A stretch of 64,000 nt of DNA from an uncultured Pirellula sp. (GTDB lineage Bacteria; Planctomycetota; Planctomycetia; Pirellulales; Pirellulaceae), in the NCBI GenBank assembly GCA_903858115.1, contig CAIOHR010000242.1:1-64000 (forward strand), written 5' to 3'. The notes below the pieces were generated by a model. That model was not told the DNA's origin and ran no database searches. It was given only the letters and a program-made list of their open reading frames with translations. The translations under genes were made by a program, and so were the position numbers. Below, one piece after another: positions 16,945 through 25,623 of the stretch. The number at the start of each line of letters is the position of its first letter. Position 1 is the stretch's first letter.

Positions 16945-18708
16945 CTACTCGACCAAATAGGGTTCGAGTCGTCTGAACTCGGACTCAATTTCTGAGCCAG
17001 AGTAAAAGGTGAGGACGCCCTTCAGCTCGCGAGTCTCGCCAACGGGACAATCGGGAAACTTCGGGTCGGAGTGCATGCACGGACACGGCTCGTTGGCCCA
17101 CGAACGATCGCAATTCTGCCAGCCTGCAATAATCCACTTAGCTTTGGTTCCATCATGGCAAGCTACGAACGGCTTTTGAATGAGCTTGTTGTCGTTCGTC
17201 AAAAGATCGAAACCAGGAGCTCGAGCCAACATCATGCAGTTTTGAACGACCAACCCAGTAAGCAATTCTGGCGAGCCATTCTTGATCCATAACGTGAAGT
17301 GTAGCTCGCGTTCCTTCGGCGAAGCCTTGCATCCGAATTCCACTCCATTCGGTAAGCGTCTTGCGACGGACCAACCTGTATCTGAACGCTGCCATTCAAC
17401 AGGTTTTAGCCTCTCACCTCGGATGTCCCAACTGGTAGGGATGTGCGTATGAGCCAGATACATCAGTTCACGTCGTTCTTGCTGCACCCACCAAATGGCT
17501 TCCGGCACATCGGCTACAACATAGGACGATGGGTCCCATGGCACAAAGACACTGAGCTTGGTATCCCGTTGTGGCCGAATCGCGCCGTCTCGAAAACCTG
17601 TACGAGGATGTCTTCCGCCAGGATATGGCAAAACTCGAAGTTGCCCCGCAGGCAGCGAAGTCGGACTATTGATGTTAAGCCGCTCCGTGGCAGACCGAAT
17701 TTCGCTTGTCGTGAGCCCTGTAGCTGCCGAAGCTTCGACTGTGTCATAGTGGTGATCTACCATCATACTGCGCAACCAGAACTCCAACTCTTCATCGTTG
17801 TTTGGTTCACGAAAATTCTGATAGTCACCTTGTTCTGCGAGAATTGCTTTGCGGTCTTGGACGACCCCCATCGGGTCCTTAGGTTTCACAGATGGATCAA
17901 CATACGTCTCTAAATCTCGGAGCGCGATGACTCGGTACCCCTCCACGGCCAAGTGTCGCATATAAAGTTCAAACTTCGTTTGCGGCGTATTCACCCAACT
18001 ATGAGCGGTGTCAGGCACTCCGTGGAATTGCAAAACCGCGATCCGCCCATACTTTGCTTGCTCGACAGCCCGTGTAAAGTCTTCGAGTTCCCAGTTTGGG
18101 CGAGCATCACCAGCGGAGGGAATCAACAGAGGGTGGTCAAGCATGGGTTCGTATGCGAATCCACGTCCTTTTTCGTATTCATACTCGGGAGCACCTCCAC
18201 GACGCGCAAAGCGAATACCCGCTGCCGACAACGCGTCGAGACCAGACGGTGCCAAGGCATTACCCGGCCATGCAAAGCTTACCGGCTTTGGGATCTTGTA
18301 ATCAGCACATCGTTGATTGATTCCTTCAAGCTGCTCGTTCAACTTGCTTAGGTTCTTATCGCTGATTCCCAAATGATCACGCGTGTGGTTGCCGATCTCG
18401 AACCCATCTTTGCTCAATTGCGCTATCTCTTCCCAAGTCATGTAGTCGCGTTTGTTGTCTTTGAAATCGAACCCTTCCGTGATAAAGAAAGTGGCCGAGA
18501 ATCCGTATTTCAAAAGCAATGGTCGAACCACTGTGAAGTGCGACTTGGCGGAATCGTCAAACGTAAGCACCACCAATTTCTCTGGAATTGGATCAGCGGA
18601 TCTTAATGAGCATGTGTTGAGAGTAAAAAAACTGATGCAAATAGCGCTCGACCGAATCCAATAACAGCATCGGGACCAAATTTTCCGAAGCCTGGGGAGA
18701 TCGTTCAT
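16945..18708 (-). CDS. Polysaccharide deacetylase with extra C-terminal domain
   Basis: Started at the internal ATG (MNDLPRL) because a membrane or signal segment (about 17-35, ending near SLRSADP) follows; the longer frame puts 50 unlikely residues first. The NodB domain (40-280) has the metal and base motif TFDDS, the HTRDH histidine pair, and FAWPGN. It should remove acetyl groups from N-acetylated glycans outside the cytoplasm. The C-terminal half (about 300-585) is a separate domain with LPYPGGRHPRTGFRDGAI and CPCMHSDPKFPDCP segments that I cannot name. The gene stands alone on the minus strand. Confidence 0.87.
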   Translation of the reverse strand: MNDLPRLRKIWSRCCYWIRSSAICISFFTLNTCSLRSADPIPEKLVVLTFDDSAKSHFTVVRPLLLKYGFSATFFITEGFDFKDNKRDYMTWEEIAQLSKDGFEIGNHTRDHLGISDKNLSKLNEQLEGINQRCADYKIPKPVSFAWPGNALAPSGLDALSAAGIRFARRGGAPEYEYEKGRGFAYEPMLDHPLLIPSAGDARPNWELEDFTRAVEQAKYGRIAVLQFHGVPDTAHSWVNTPQTKFELYMRHLAVEGYRVIALRDLETYVDPSVKPKDPMGVVQDRKAILAEQGDYQNFREPNNDEELEFWLRSMMVDHHYDTVEASAATGLTTSEIRSATERLNINSPTSLPAGQLRVLPYPGGRHPRTGFRDGAIRPQRDTKLSVFVPWDPSSYVVADVPEAIWWVQQERRELMYLAHTHIPTSWDIRGERLKPVEWQRSDTGWSVARRLPNGVEFGCKASPKERELHFTLWIKNGSPELLTGLVVQNCMMLARAPGFDLLTNDNKLIQKPFVACHDGTKAKWIIAGWQNCDRSWANEPCPCMHSDPKFPDCPVGETRELKGVLTFYSGSEIESEFRRLEPYLVE

Positions 18709-19190
18709 AGCAGGTTTTCTCGTCGGTAAAGGGCTTGGGGAAGTACTCTTCGCCGTGATTGTATCCCAGAAGTAGCGATGACATTTCAGAGAGTCCAAAT
18801 GCACGGAACGAATATCTTTGCAGGCAATTCGGCCGATTCGAGCTTTAATGGTAGTCAATACGCCATTGGGAAGAACAGCAATCTGCGAAACGCCATTCTA
18901 CTCGCAATATAAATATAGATGATGCTGCGAACGGGGGAAATTTCGGGTTGCCCGCTCGGATTGAAGCGCAAGAATCTGCCCGGATGCATGCACCGAATGG
19001 GACGGATCAACTCAAGAATCGTCGAAAAGCAGTGCGGTACACCCCTCTTATGGGTGGATGTACTGTTTTTGCGAGAATCGATTTGCTGTTCCCGTGAGGT
19101 CGAAGCAGACTTGGATGTGCAGGGAAGCGATTGTTTTTGAAGAGTCGAAATGCTCTAAATCCCCACGAATCCATAGAACGCTTCTCAATC
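18709..19190. other. Divergent intergenic region
   Basis: A gap of 482 bases between the divergent deacetylase and zincin-like genes. Near 19026-19056 an imperfect hairpin (arms around GTACACCC and GGGTG) is followed by five T residues. No gene on the plus strand precedes it, so I do not call it a terminator. Promoters for both neighbours must lie here, but I cannot place them. Confidence 0.5.
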
Positions 19191-19871
19191 ATGGCCAACG
19201 TTGACCGTGCATATAACCAAGTACGAAATGAACTCGCACATGTTGGATTGCTATCCGACGGCGTTTACTTAGACACCGTCGAGCTCTGCATATCTCACGA
19301 GAAGAGTGGCGGAGAGCGTGGCTATGTGTTTGAGAAAGTTGGACACTACGCCAAGAGAGGTTATCGACCAGGGGTCATCTATCTGCCTCGTGATTTACCC
19401 CATCAACCTTACAAGCCTGGCTTAACGTTGATGGATACGATTCGGCACGAATACGCTCACGCGTGGTACTACCTGGATCCTAGTTTCTTCCGTCAAGAGT
19501 GGTTCGCTAGGACATTTGGAGCCGCTTATAGCAACTGCACATCTGCACCCTACGATTCCTGGCGGAAGTTGATCAAGAAGAATCCGGACTATCAAGCTGG
19601 TAAGAAGCGCCGCAAGACGGAAGCAACGAAGCTGAATTATTTCTATGGCTTTCTGCTGCAGGATTTCATAACGGACTACGCGACAACCAACGCAAGCGAG
19701 GATTTTGCGGAAACCTTTATGTTCTACTTGAAATATCGTCGCTCTTTGGATCGATTCGCAAATCGACCAGCCGTCTATCAGAAGCTACGTATGGTTGAGC
19801 GAGCCGTTTACGTTGCATCGAAACGAACACGTCAACTTAGCGATCGTTCCTTCCGATTCAGAACGGCCTAA
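19191..19871 (+). CDS. Putative zinc metallopeptidase
   Basis: A 226-residue protein started at MANVDRAY. It has a zincin motif, HEYAH (His86, Glu87, His90), inside a helix (DTIRHEYAHAWYY), and a downstream ASEDFAETF segment around residues 169-176 that could give the third metal ligand or the conserved helix of this fold. It has no signal peptide, so it would act in the cytoplasm, unlike most secreted zincins. The C-terminus is Arg/Lys-rich. Family placement among gluzincin-like putative metallopeptidases is by motif only, and the substrate is unknown. Confidence 0.68.
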   Translation: MANVDRAYNQVRNELAHVGLLSDGVYLDTVELCISHEKSGGERGYVFEKVGHYAKRGYRPGVIYLPRDLPHQPYKPGLTLMDTIRHEYAHAWYYLDPSFFRQEWFARTFGAAYSNCTSAPYDSWRKLIKKNPDYQAGKKRRKTEATKLNYFYGFLLQDFITDYATTNASEDFAETFMFYLKYRRSLDRFANRPAVYQKLRMVERAVYVASKRTRQLSDRSFRFRTA

Positions 19872-19917
19872 TTTCAGAATGACGCGTGCTGCCTAACGGG
19901 GGCATCAACTCGTCTAT

Positions 19918-21543
19918 TCATTTAGCGAGATCCTTTGCCATTTGCTGCAGACCACGCAAATCGAGTTTGCCGGTACCAAGGATCGGAATAGCTTCCACCT
20001 TAATGAACGAGTCCTGCGAAGGGATAAACAAATTAGGGAGCCCTATTTCCGATAAAGCCTTTGTGATTTCGGCTGGTGTTTTCGAAATCTCGGTATGCAG
20101 CACGATGAGTCGCTCCCCTTTTTTCTCATCCGGAACACTGGTGACCGCCACGCTAATTTGGCCTTCGTTGTCACCGACAAATTGGGTGATTGCTTCTTCG
20201 ATTTGGATGTGCGGAACCATCTCGCCGCCGATCTTGGAAAAGCGACTCTGACGACCTGTCACGAAAACGAATCCATCATCATCGATATAGCCCAGATCTC
20301 CAGTGATATACCATCCGTCCTTCAGCACCTTGGCAGTAAGTTCCGGTTGTCCAAGATAGCCAGACATAATGTTGGGACCGCTGATTTGTAGCATCCCCGA
20401 TTGGTTGGTTTCCAACAATGTGCCGTCGTCCAACGAGACAACGCGAACGGTAACGCCAGGAATGGGCCTCCCAACGGATCCCTCCCGAACACCGGCTTTC
20501 GGATCAGGAGTTGTCGCTCGCGAAGGTGGTAGATTCACACATGCGACTGGGCTGGTTTCCGTGGCTCCGTAGCCCTCGATGGGCCGAACTCCGAATTGCT
20601 TCTCGAAGATATCGAATAGTTCGAGGGGCATCTTCTCGGCGCCCACGACAACCACTTCTACCGTTTTGAATTGCTCGGGCTCAATGCGACGAGCATACGT
20701 TCGTACAAAGGTAGGAGTGCCCAAAACCACCGTGGTTTTGTTCGCTTCGACCAATTTACCGATTTGCCGCGGTTCCAGAGGGTTAAAGTGATAGCAGGCC
20801 GATGACGGCAAAGTCATGGCGCCCCACAACGTTACGGTAAAACCGAACGAATGAAAGAAGGGCAACACTCCTAGAAAGTTATCTTTCTCCAAAACTCGGA
20901 TGAAGCGATCGAAACCTTGGATGTTCGATGCGACATTAAGCATCGTCAATGGAACACCTTTCGGATTGCCCGTGGACCCCGAGGTGAAGATGTAGGTAAG
21001 CAAGTCTTCTTGGGTTCGGTGATTTAGCTTCAAAATGCGTTCTACCATGAACTGAGGTAGGAACTTTGCCCCCAACACGGCTGCAACTTTATCGGCCACA
21101 ACAGCCTTCTCTTTAAGATCCTCTAAGAAAATCATTTCTGCTTTTGGCTTCAGTCCAAATTTTTCGATCGCACGGCTGCTGGTGATAATGCGACGGATCC
21201 CCGCCTGCTCGACACAGCTATTGATGATCGAATCCGAAACGGTGTAATTCAAATTGACGGCGACTCGATTCCCGAGTGTCAGCGCAAAATTCGTTACTGC
21301 ACCGGGGACCGTGGGTGGCAGCAATACTCCAACGCATTTCTCGTCCGGTGCGAGCATCCTCGCCAAAATTCGCTTCACCACCAATGTTCGAATCAACAGG
21401 TCATGTCCTGAAAGACTAATGCCAGTCGAATCGGAAATCTTGGTCTTGGATCCTTTTTCACGACAGCGCTTAATAAAAAGCTTCGGAAGATTCCAATCCC
21501 AGGGTTTGTCGTTGGGTGTGGCTGAGATCGCTTGCTTGGGCAT
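19918..21543 (-). CDS. Acyl-AMP ligase (Aas/acyl-CoA synthetase type)
   Basis: A 541-residue adenylate-forming enzyme. The P-loop FTSGSTGNPKG (187-197), the GYGATETSP motif, the hinge WYITGDLGYIDDDGFVFVTGR and the C-terminal catalytic Lys (TGKLDLRG) are all present. The sequence most resembles the ligase domain of Aas, which activates fatty acids for transfer to acyl-carrier protein or lysophospholipid. The fused acyltransferase and MFS domains of some Aas-like proteins are absent, so the acyl acceptor must be supplied elsewhere. It is a single-gene unit, converging with the zincin-like gene. Confidence 0.88.
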   Translation of the reverse strand: MPKQAISATPNDKPWDWNLPKLFIKRCREKGSKTKISDSTGISLSGHDLLIRTLVVKRILARMLAPDEKCVGVLLPPTVPGAVTNFALTLGNRVAVNLNYTVSDSIINSCVEQAGIRRIITSSRAIEKFGLKPKAEMIFLEDLKEKAVVADKVAAVLGAKFLPQFMVERILKLNHRTQEDLLTYIFTSGSTGNPKGVPLTMLNVASNIQGFDRFIRVLEKDNFLGVLPFFHSFGFTVTLWGAMTLPSSACYHFNPLEPRQIGKLVEANKTTVVLGTPTFVRTYARRIEPEQFKTVEVVVVGAEKMPLELFDIFEKQFGVRPIEGYGATETSPVACVNLPPSRATTPDPKAGVREGSVGRPIPGVTVRVVSLDDGTLLETNQSGMLQISGPNIMSGYLGQPELTAKVLKDGWYITGDLGYIDDDGFVFVTGRQSRFSKIGGEMVPHIQIEEAITQFVGDNEGQISVAVTSVPDEKKGERLIVLHTEISKTPAEITKALSEIGLPNLFIPSQDSFIKVEAIPILGTGKLDLRGLQQMAKDLAK

Positions 21544-21723
21544 AGTAAATACTCAAGTTCTATTCGGAGGCGAAAAAAGGTTCTTGCTGAAAACGCTAAA
21601 CTATATCCAAAAAACGATTTTTAGAAGTGTGGGGGAAAATAATCCGATGCGACAGTAAGCTAGGCTAGCGTCTCGCGATTGACGCAGCGGCATGTTTCGT
21701 TTTTCTTGAATAGAGATTGTTTG

Positions 21724-22641
21724 ATGAGACTTTTGATCAGTTTTTTCGTTGTGTCGATTATTTTCATGGCTTCCCACGTTATTGCTCAGGATCTCGGCAA
21801 AGCCGACGTGGTCCGAGCTATTGAATCACTCGTTGGACAAGATGTCATCCTGTCGGGAGCGATAGAACAGGAATCTCCAGCAAAAGCAGAGGAACCGGGT
21901 ATTCCTGGCGTCGTCATTCAAAAGGTAGCCATCGGTGGTGGAGTTGATTCGGGCCGTGAGTTTTCTGGAGATGTAGATATCGCCATTTTCAAGGATGGAA
22001 GGATCGTACTCGCGTCCAAGGGAACGCTGCCTGGAATGAAGGTCTACAAATCGGGCGAAGTCACATTGTGTAACCAGACGCACACCGAGGAACCCATGGA
22101 TCCGAAACGACTCCTGGAGAGTCTTGAAAAGCTCTGCGATTGGAAAAGCCTAGCCAAATCTGTATCCGAGTCGGCCAAGATTCGTGTCATCAACCAAGGG
22201 GCAACAACGGATGTCCGCGTTGTATTGAATTCGGAGTATCTCAAAACGACCCATGATCCGATTGCACCAGGCGCAGTCGGTGGTGGCGCGTTTGGCGGCG
22301 GTGCGAATGGTGGTGGCGGTGCAATACGAGTTCAAGTGGGCGTTTCTCCGATGACACCGTCCGTCGTCGATATGATCGTTACCTTTCATTTTGACTCTTC
22401 TAAACAAATGGCAGGTGTTACGTACGAGATTCAGTACGACGATCCAATGAATGCGATGTTGGCCAAGGCGATGAAGGGTGGCGCTGGTGTTTTCCGAATC
22501 CAAGGAAATGCGAAGCCTGCCACCGATGACGAGGTCACGCTCGGCAAGATGAATCGGTTGGATTTTGATATCCAAAAGAAAGTGCCAGCACGAATAGAGG
22601 CGTTCGCGAAAGAAGCCGAAGAATTACTAGGCAAGAAATAG
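21724..22641 (+). CDS. Unknown secreted protein
   Basis: A 305-residue protein. The ATG at 21724 puts a clear signal peptide first (MRLLISFFVVSIIFMASHVIAQ, cleavage after VIA). The mature part has a beta-rich N-terminal region (about 30-100), a Gly-rich linker (GGGAFGGGANGGGG, about 195-210) and a C-terminal part with charged helices. It does not match a family I know. The Gly-rich hinge suggests two domains. It ends 69 bases before the tRNA-His gene. Confidence 0.65.
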   Translation: MRLLISFFVVSIIFMASHVIAQDLGKADVVRAIESLVGQDVILSGAIEQESPAKAEEPGIPGVVIQKVAIGGGVDSGREFSGDVDIAIFKDGRIVLASKGTLPGMKVYKSGEVTLCNQTHTEEPMDPKRLLESLEKLCDWKSLAKSVSESAKIRVINQGATTDVRVVLNSEYLKTTHDPIAPGAVGGGAFGGGANGGGGAIRVQVGVSPMTPSVVDMIVTFHFDSSKQMAGVTYEIQYDDPMNAMLAKAMKGGAGVFRIQGNAKPATDDEVTLGKMNRLDFDIQKKVPARIEAFAKEAEELLGKK

Positions 22642-22710
22642 GTTGAGTTGACGAGCTTTCGGAGATTCATTACCATTTGCCAGTGCGGTTTGGCACACAA
22701 ATCGTAGATG

Positions 22711-22784
22711 GTGGTAGTAGCTCAGTTGGTTAGAGCGTTGGATTGTGGCTCCGAAGGTCGCGGGTTCGAGTCCCGTCTATCACC
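22711..22784 (+). tRNA. tRNA-His (GTG anticodon)
   Basis: A full cloverleaf can be drawn: acceptor GTGGTAG with CTATCAC, D-stem GCTC/GAGC, anticodon arm TTGGA-TTGTGGC-TCCGA with anticodon GTG at 22745-22747, T-arm GCGGG-TTCGAGT-CCCGT. The base before it is G (22710) and the discriminator is C (22784), the G-1:C73 pair that marks tRNA-His. CCA is not encoded. Its 3' half is the attachment site of the adjoining integrative element. Confidence 0.95.
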
Positions 22785-22790
22785 CTTCTA
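22742..22790 (+). repeat. Left attachment site (attL), 49-bp direct repeat
   Basis: These 49 bases, from the end of the anticodon stem through the tRNA 3' end, are repeated exactly at 31253-31301. The copy lies within the intact tRNA-His gene, next to the integrase. Weaker similarity continues to about 22852. It is the tRNA-side boundary of the element. Confidence 0.9.
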
Positions 22791-22941
22791 AATCATCAAT
22801 GTTTTTCTTGGTCGGACGCACTTTTGAGCGTACCGGGAATTTCCCGAGCGACCCCGCAATCCTGAAGCGACTACCGAAAAACTGTCCTAGAAATCTAGTA
22901 CAGCTAAGGTAGAAGCGACAACCAAAACGGGAGTTGTTCAC

Positions 22942-24183
22942 ATGGCAAGGTCTAAATCCAGCCAACCGTCAATTCGGTATCACATCTCAGGGCAGTCAGT
23001 CTGCACTATCCAAGGTCGAGACTTCTATCTCGGCAAGCACGGCACTCCGGAGTCTCTGGCACGCTATGCGCTATTGATCAGGGAGTACCAAGCGAATGAA
23101 TTGTCATTGCCGGAGGACTTTACATCCGATGCACTTCGAGAATTACTACCAAGAGAATTCTCCCAACCAGCGGCAAAGGTTCAGTTGGCGGATTCTCCTA
23201 CCCTCCTGCGTCATTTAACCGTTGCGTTTCTTACTCATGCTGAAAAGGTTTACGCTAAGTCTAAAGCCGAGCTTTCGAGGATTCGGCAAATCTGCAGGGA
23301 ATTGGAGTCTCATGACGGTGGGGTGCATGTCTCGGACTATGGACCGAAGAAACTAAAGGAACAGCGAGAGCGCTGGGTTACTTCTGGGAAATGCCGACGA
23401 TATTGCAATCGGTTGACATGCCTGGTTGTTTCCATCTTCGAGTGGGGCGTCTCGGAGGAAATGATTGAAGAATCGACTTGGAACCGCCTAACGACCGTCA
23501 AGCCACTCCGAGAGGGGCAAACCGAAGCGCCTGAGTCTGTTGTACGAAAACCAGCATGCCTAAATGTGGTACGAGCGACCGTCAAAGAATTATCTCCCAC
23601 CCTAAAGGCGATGGTTCGGATTCACGTTTGCACAGGGATGAGACCAAGTGAATTATGTTCCATGCGACCATGCGACATCGATCGAACGGGTGACGTATGG
23701 CTTTACCGTCCTGCGACCCACAAGAATAAATCTAAGGGACATGATCGAGTGATTCCGATATTGGGAGATGCGCGAGAGGCGATCGAAAACTATCTGAATC
23801 GTCCAAGTCAAGCCTACTGTTTTTCCGCTAGTGAATCCGTTGCTTGGTGGCAGGCGAAAAAGCGATCCGAGAGGAAGTCTAAAGTACAACCAAGCCAGGA
23901 GTCCCGAGCTGTTGAGTCTCCGAGAGTGAAGCCAGGGGAGAAGTACACTCAGGATAGTTATCGTCGTGCTATTGCTCGAGCATGCAAGCGTGCAAAGGTC
24001 GATCAGTGGTATCCGTACCAACTCCGACATTTGAACTTAACAGAGGTCAGGGACGCACTCAGTGCCGAACACGCTCAGGCGATAGGTGGTCACAGTCGAA
24101 TTGACATGACGAACACGTACGCAAAGGCAAAGATTGGAAAGGCAATTGAGGCAGCAAGACACGCGCCAACGCTTGGAGAGTAG
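22942..24183 (+). CDS. Tyrosine recombinase (integrase)
   Basis: Catalyses integration of the surrounding element at the tRNA-His gene. 413 residues: an N-terminal arm-binding region (about 1-80), a core-binding domain (85-185) and the catalytic domain (205-405). Catalytic residues are visible: Arg234 (TGMRPSEL), Lys near 262-265, Arg362-His363 (YQLRHLNLTE), His384 (GGHSR) and Tyr393 (TNTYAK). The usual first His of the box II HxLR is Tyr, as in many planctomycete integrases that read xxLRH. The gene lies 157 bases downstream of the tRNA, the standard place for an element that uses the tRNA 3' end. Confidence 0.95.
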   Translation: MARSKSSQPSIRYHISGQSVCTIQGRDFYLGKHGTPESLARYALLIREYQANELSLPEDFTSDALRELLPREFSQPAAKVQLADSPTLLRHLTVAFLTHAEKVYAKSKAELSRIRQICRELESHDGGVHVSDYGPKKLKEQRERWVTSGKCRRYCNRLTCLVVSIFEWGVSEEMIEESTWNRLTTVKPLREGQTEAPESVVRKPACLNVVRATVKELSPTLKAMVRIHVCTGMRPSELCSMRPCDIDRTGDVWLYRPATHKNKSKGHDRVIPILGDAREAIENYLNRPSQAYCFSASESVAWWQAKKRSERKSKVQPSQESRAVESPRVKPGEKYTQDSYRRAIARACKRAKVDQWYPYQLRHLNLTEVRDALSAEHAQAIGGHSRIDMTNTYAKAKIGKAIEAARHAPTLGE

Positions 24184-24241
24184 CGACAGTAAGCCAGGGA
24201 TGGCATAATCAAACCATTCGCCAAGGGAGTAGCTACCCTCG

Positions 24242-24286
24242 GTCACCCACCGCGCCTAGTCCTCAAGCTGGGCGCGGTGGGGTGAC
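24242..24286. terminator. Strong hairpin downstream of integrase
   Basis: A 15-bp stem, GTCACCCACCGCGCC paired with GGCGCGGTGGGGTGAC (one bulged G), loop of about 14 bases. It follows the integrase stop by 59 bases. There is no T-run, so it is either a factor-assisted terminator or another structured site. Confidence 0.5.
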
Positions 24287-24314
24287 AGCGATTTCTTAAA
24301 ACTTGAGGTACTAG

Positions 24315-25010
24315 ATGTTTGCCGACAATTACGCCCCCCTTGATCATGCCTATAACGCAACTCTGCGTTTGGTTAGTGAGCTCCATCACATACGTGACCT
24401 ACTCAAAGAGTGCGATCAAATTCTTTCGGAAGATGGGGTGTTTGAAAGCGCGAACGAAATTGTTCAGCAAATGGGACAGGAACTAAACACTCTGGAGTGG
24501 ATGATTAAGGATCTAGAGAAATGGTGGAAGCCTTTGGAGTTGTCCGTCTCTGAAGCCGTTGGACGTCTGAGAATTGAAACGCCCCCCGATTCGGTTACTT
24601 GGACCCAGCATGTGCTTGACAAAGCCTGGCGGGCTTGGAACGGGATGAACGTACAGTTGAAGATTCATAAGGATGCCGAGAAGGTAATCCGTGGGATGAT
24701 TAGTTACACTCCAAAACTTGAAGCCCTCACCTGTCTCTCCAATTGGAACCAACGGATTACAAAGGAGTATCGGGCAGGCGGAATAACTATTGAATTTGAG
24801 GGACAGACCACCACCACTGAACCGGGCAAGTCAATGACCACTATTTCCAAGAAGTACCTCCAATCGTTGACAGGACTAACTCCACAGGCCATGACAAAAC
24901 GATACAAGAACGGAAGCAAATGGGGGTACTGCAACATCACAGAAACCACCGTTGACATCTCTGAATCGGCATATCTCGCATTGCAAAAGGCAAGGTCTCT
25001 AAGAACTTAG
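24315..25010 (+). CDS. Unknown element protein, helical
   Basis: A 231-residue protein with no signal peptide and no recognised family. The first 170 residues are helical with heptad-like spacing. The last 60 (ISKKYLQSLTGLTPQ through the C-terminus) read like a small DNA-binding or structure-recognition domain with conserved-looking aromatic residues (KWGYCNITE). It sits between integrase and the excisionase-like gene, where tyrosine-integrase elements often keep a regulator. It is followed by three 10-bp repeats and a terminator, so it may be its own transcription unit. Confidence 0.6.
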   Translation: MFADNYAPLDHAYNATLRLVSELHHIRDLLKECDQILSEDGVFESANEIVQQMGQELNTLEWMIKDLEKWWKPLELSVSEAVGRLRIETPPDSVTWTQHVLDKAWRAWNGMNVQLKIHKDAEKVIRGMISYTPKLEALTCLSNWNQRITKEYRAGGITIEFEGQTTTTEPGKSMTTISKKYLQSLTGLTPQAMTKRYKNGSKWGYCNITETTVDISESAYLALQKARSLRT

Positions 25011-25040
25011 TACAACTCTCTACAACTCTCTACAACTCTC
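25011..25040. repeat. Three tandem 10-bp repeats
   Basis: TACAACTCTC occurs three times in a row, immediately after the stop codon of the preceding gene and just ahead of a terminator hairpin. The 10-bp spacing is about one DNA turn, as for a protein array bound on one face. Confidence 0.85.
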
Positions 25041-25047
25041 ACGATTT

Positions 25048-25070
25048 AGCCACTACGCAGTGGCTTTTTT
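25048..25070 (+). terminator. Rho-independent terminator
   Basis: Stem AGCCACT/AGTGGCT with loop ACGC, followed by a run of six T. It ends the transcript of the 24315-25010 gene. Confidence 0.88.
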
Positions 25071-25126
25071 CGTTTCTATCCTTCGGGTGTGGTATTGAAA
25101 ACACATGCATTCACCGGAGTACACGA

Positions 25127-25378
25127 ATGAAAAAAACAATCGACTACGAGCAAGTTGTTTCTCGGGTATTAAGCGAAGACATACTGAGTCTATCGCAAGC
25201 GCAAAAAGAGCTTCAGACACTCACAGGTCACAGGACAGACAAGGGGACGATTATCCGTTGGATTCGGAAAGGCGTTGGTGGTATTAAGCTCGAGGGAGTG
25301 AGACTAGGTGGGCGATCCATCTTCACGAGCGCTCAAGCACTAAACCGGTTTATTCAGCAACGAACCGCAAGTCTGTAA
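25127..25378 (+). CDS. DUF1580-like excisionase-type DNA-binding protein
   Basis: An 83-residue protein with a winged-helix or MerR/Xis-like layout: helix-turn-helix LSLSQAQKEL...TIIRWIRKGVGG followed by the wing KLEGVRLGGRSIFTS. This is the DUF1580 pattern, common in planctomycete mobile elements. Small proteins of this kind set the direction of the tyrosine integrase (excisionase) or repress the element. The spacing of about 0.9 kb from the integrase gene and the element context fit that role. No direct proof of excisionase activity. Confidence 0.75.
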   Translation: MKKTIDYEQVVSRVLSEDILSLSQAQKELQTLTGHRTDKGTIIRWIRKGVGGIKLEGVRLGGRSIFTSAQALNRFIQQRTASL

Positions 25379-25387
25379 ACGAAAACA

Positions 25388-25420
25388 GCCGATCCGCGAC
25401 GATCGGCCATTCTCTTATTT
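25388..25420 (+). terminator. Hairpin with T-rich tail
   Basis: Stem GCCGATC/GATCGGC with loop CGCGAC, followed by CATTCTCTTATTTTG. It lies 10 bases after the stop of the DUF1580-like gene and could end that transcript, though the T-tract is interrupted. Confidence 0.6.
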
Positions 25421-25443
25421 TGCCCAGCGAGAGCATATCTATC

Positions 25444-25623
25444 ATGGCATCGAGTGCCGAAAAAAACAAGTCTGAACACCGAAGTAAACCGCCATGTTCT
25501 TGCGACTCGTGCTTACGTGAAACCGCTAAGGCAGATCAGCAACGAGCACTAATCTTCCACGTTCTGAAAAGCCTAGCAACGGAAGATGAATGGAGATTCA
25601 TCGAAGCGGAGGTGCGGCGATGA
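25444..25623 (+). CDS. Small unknown element protein
   Basis: A 59-residue polar protein started at the ATG at 25444. It has a short Cys pattern (PCSCDSC) near the N-terminus, perhaps a metal site, then a helical C-terminal half. Its stop overlaps the start of the next gene (ATGA), which implies translational coupling with the replication initiator. No known family. Confidence 0.55.
   Translation: MASSAEKNKSEHRSKPPCSCDSCLRETAKADQQRALIFHVLKSLATEDEWRFIEAEVRR

Noticed and set aside
19026-19062. Hairpin followed by T residues as a terminator
   Set aside because: The stem is imperfect and no plus-strand gene lies upstream; the region is divergent.
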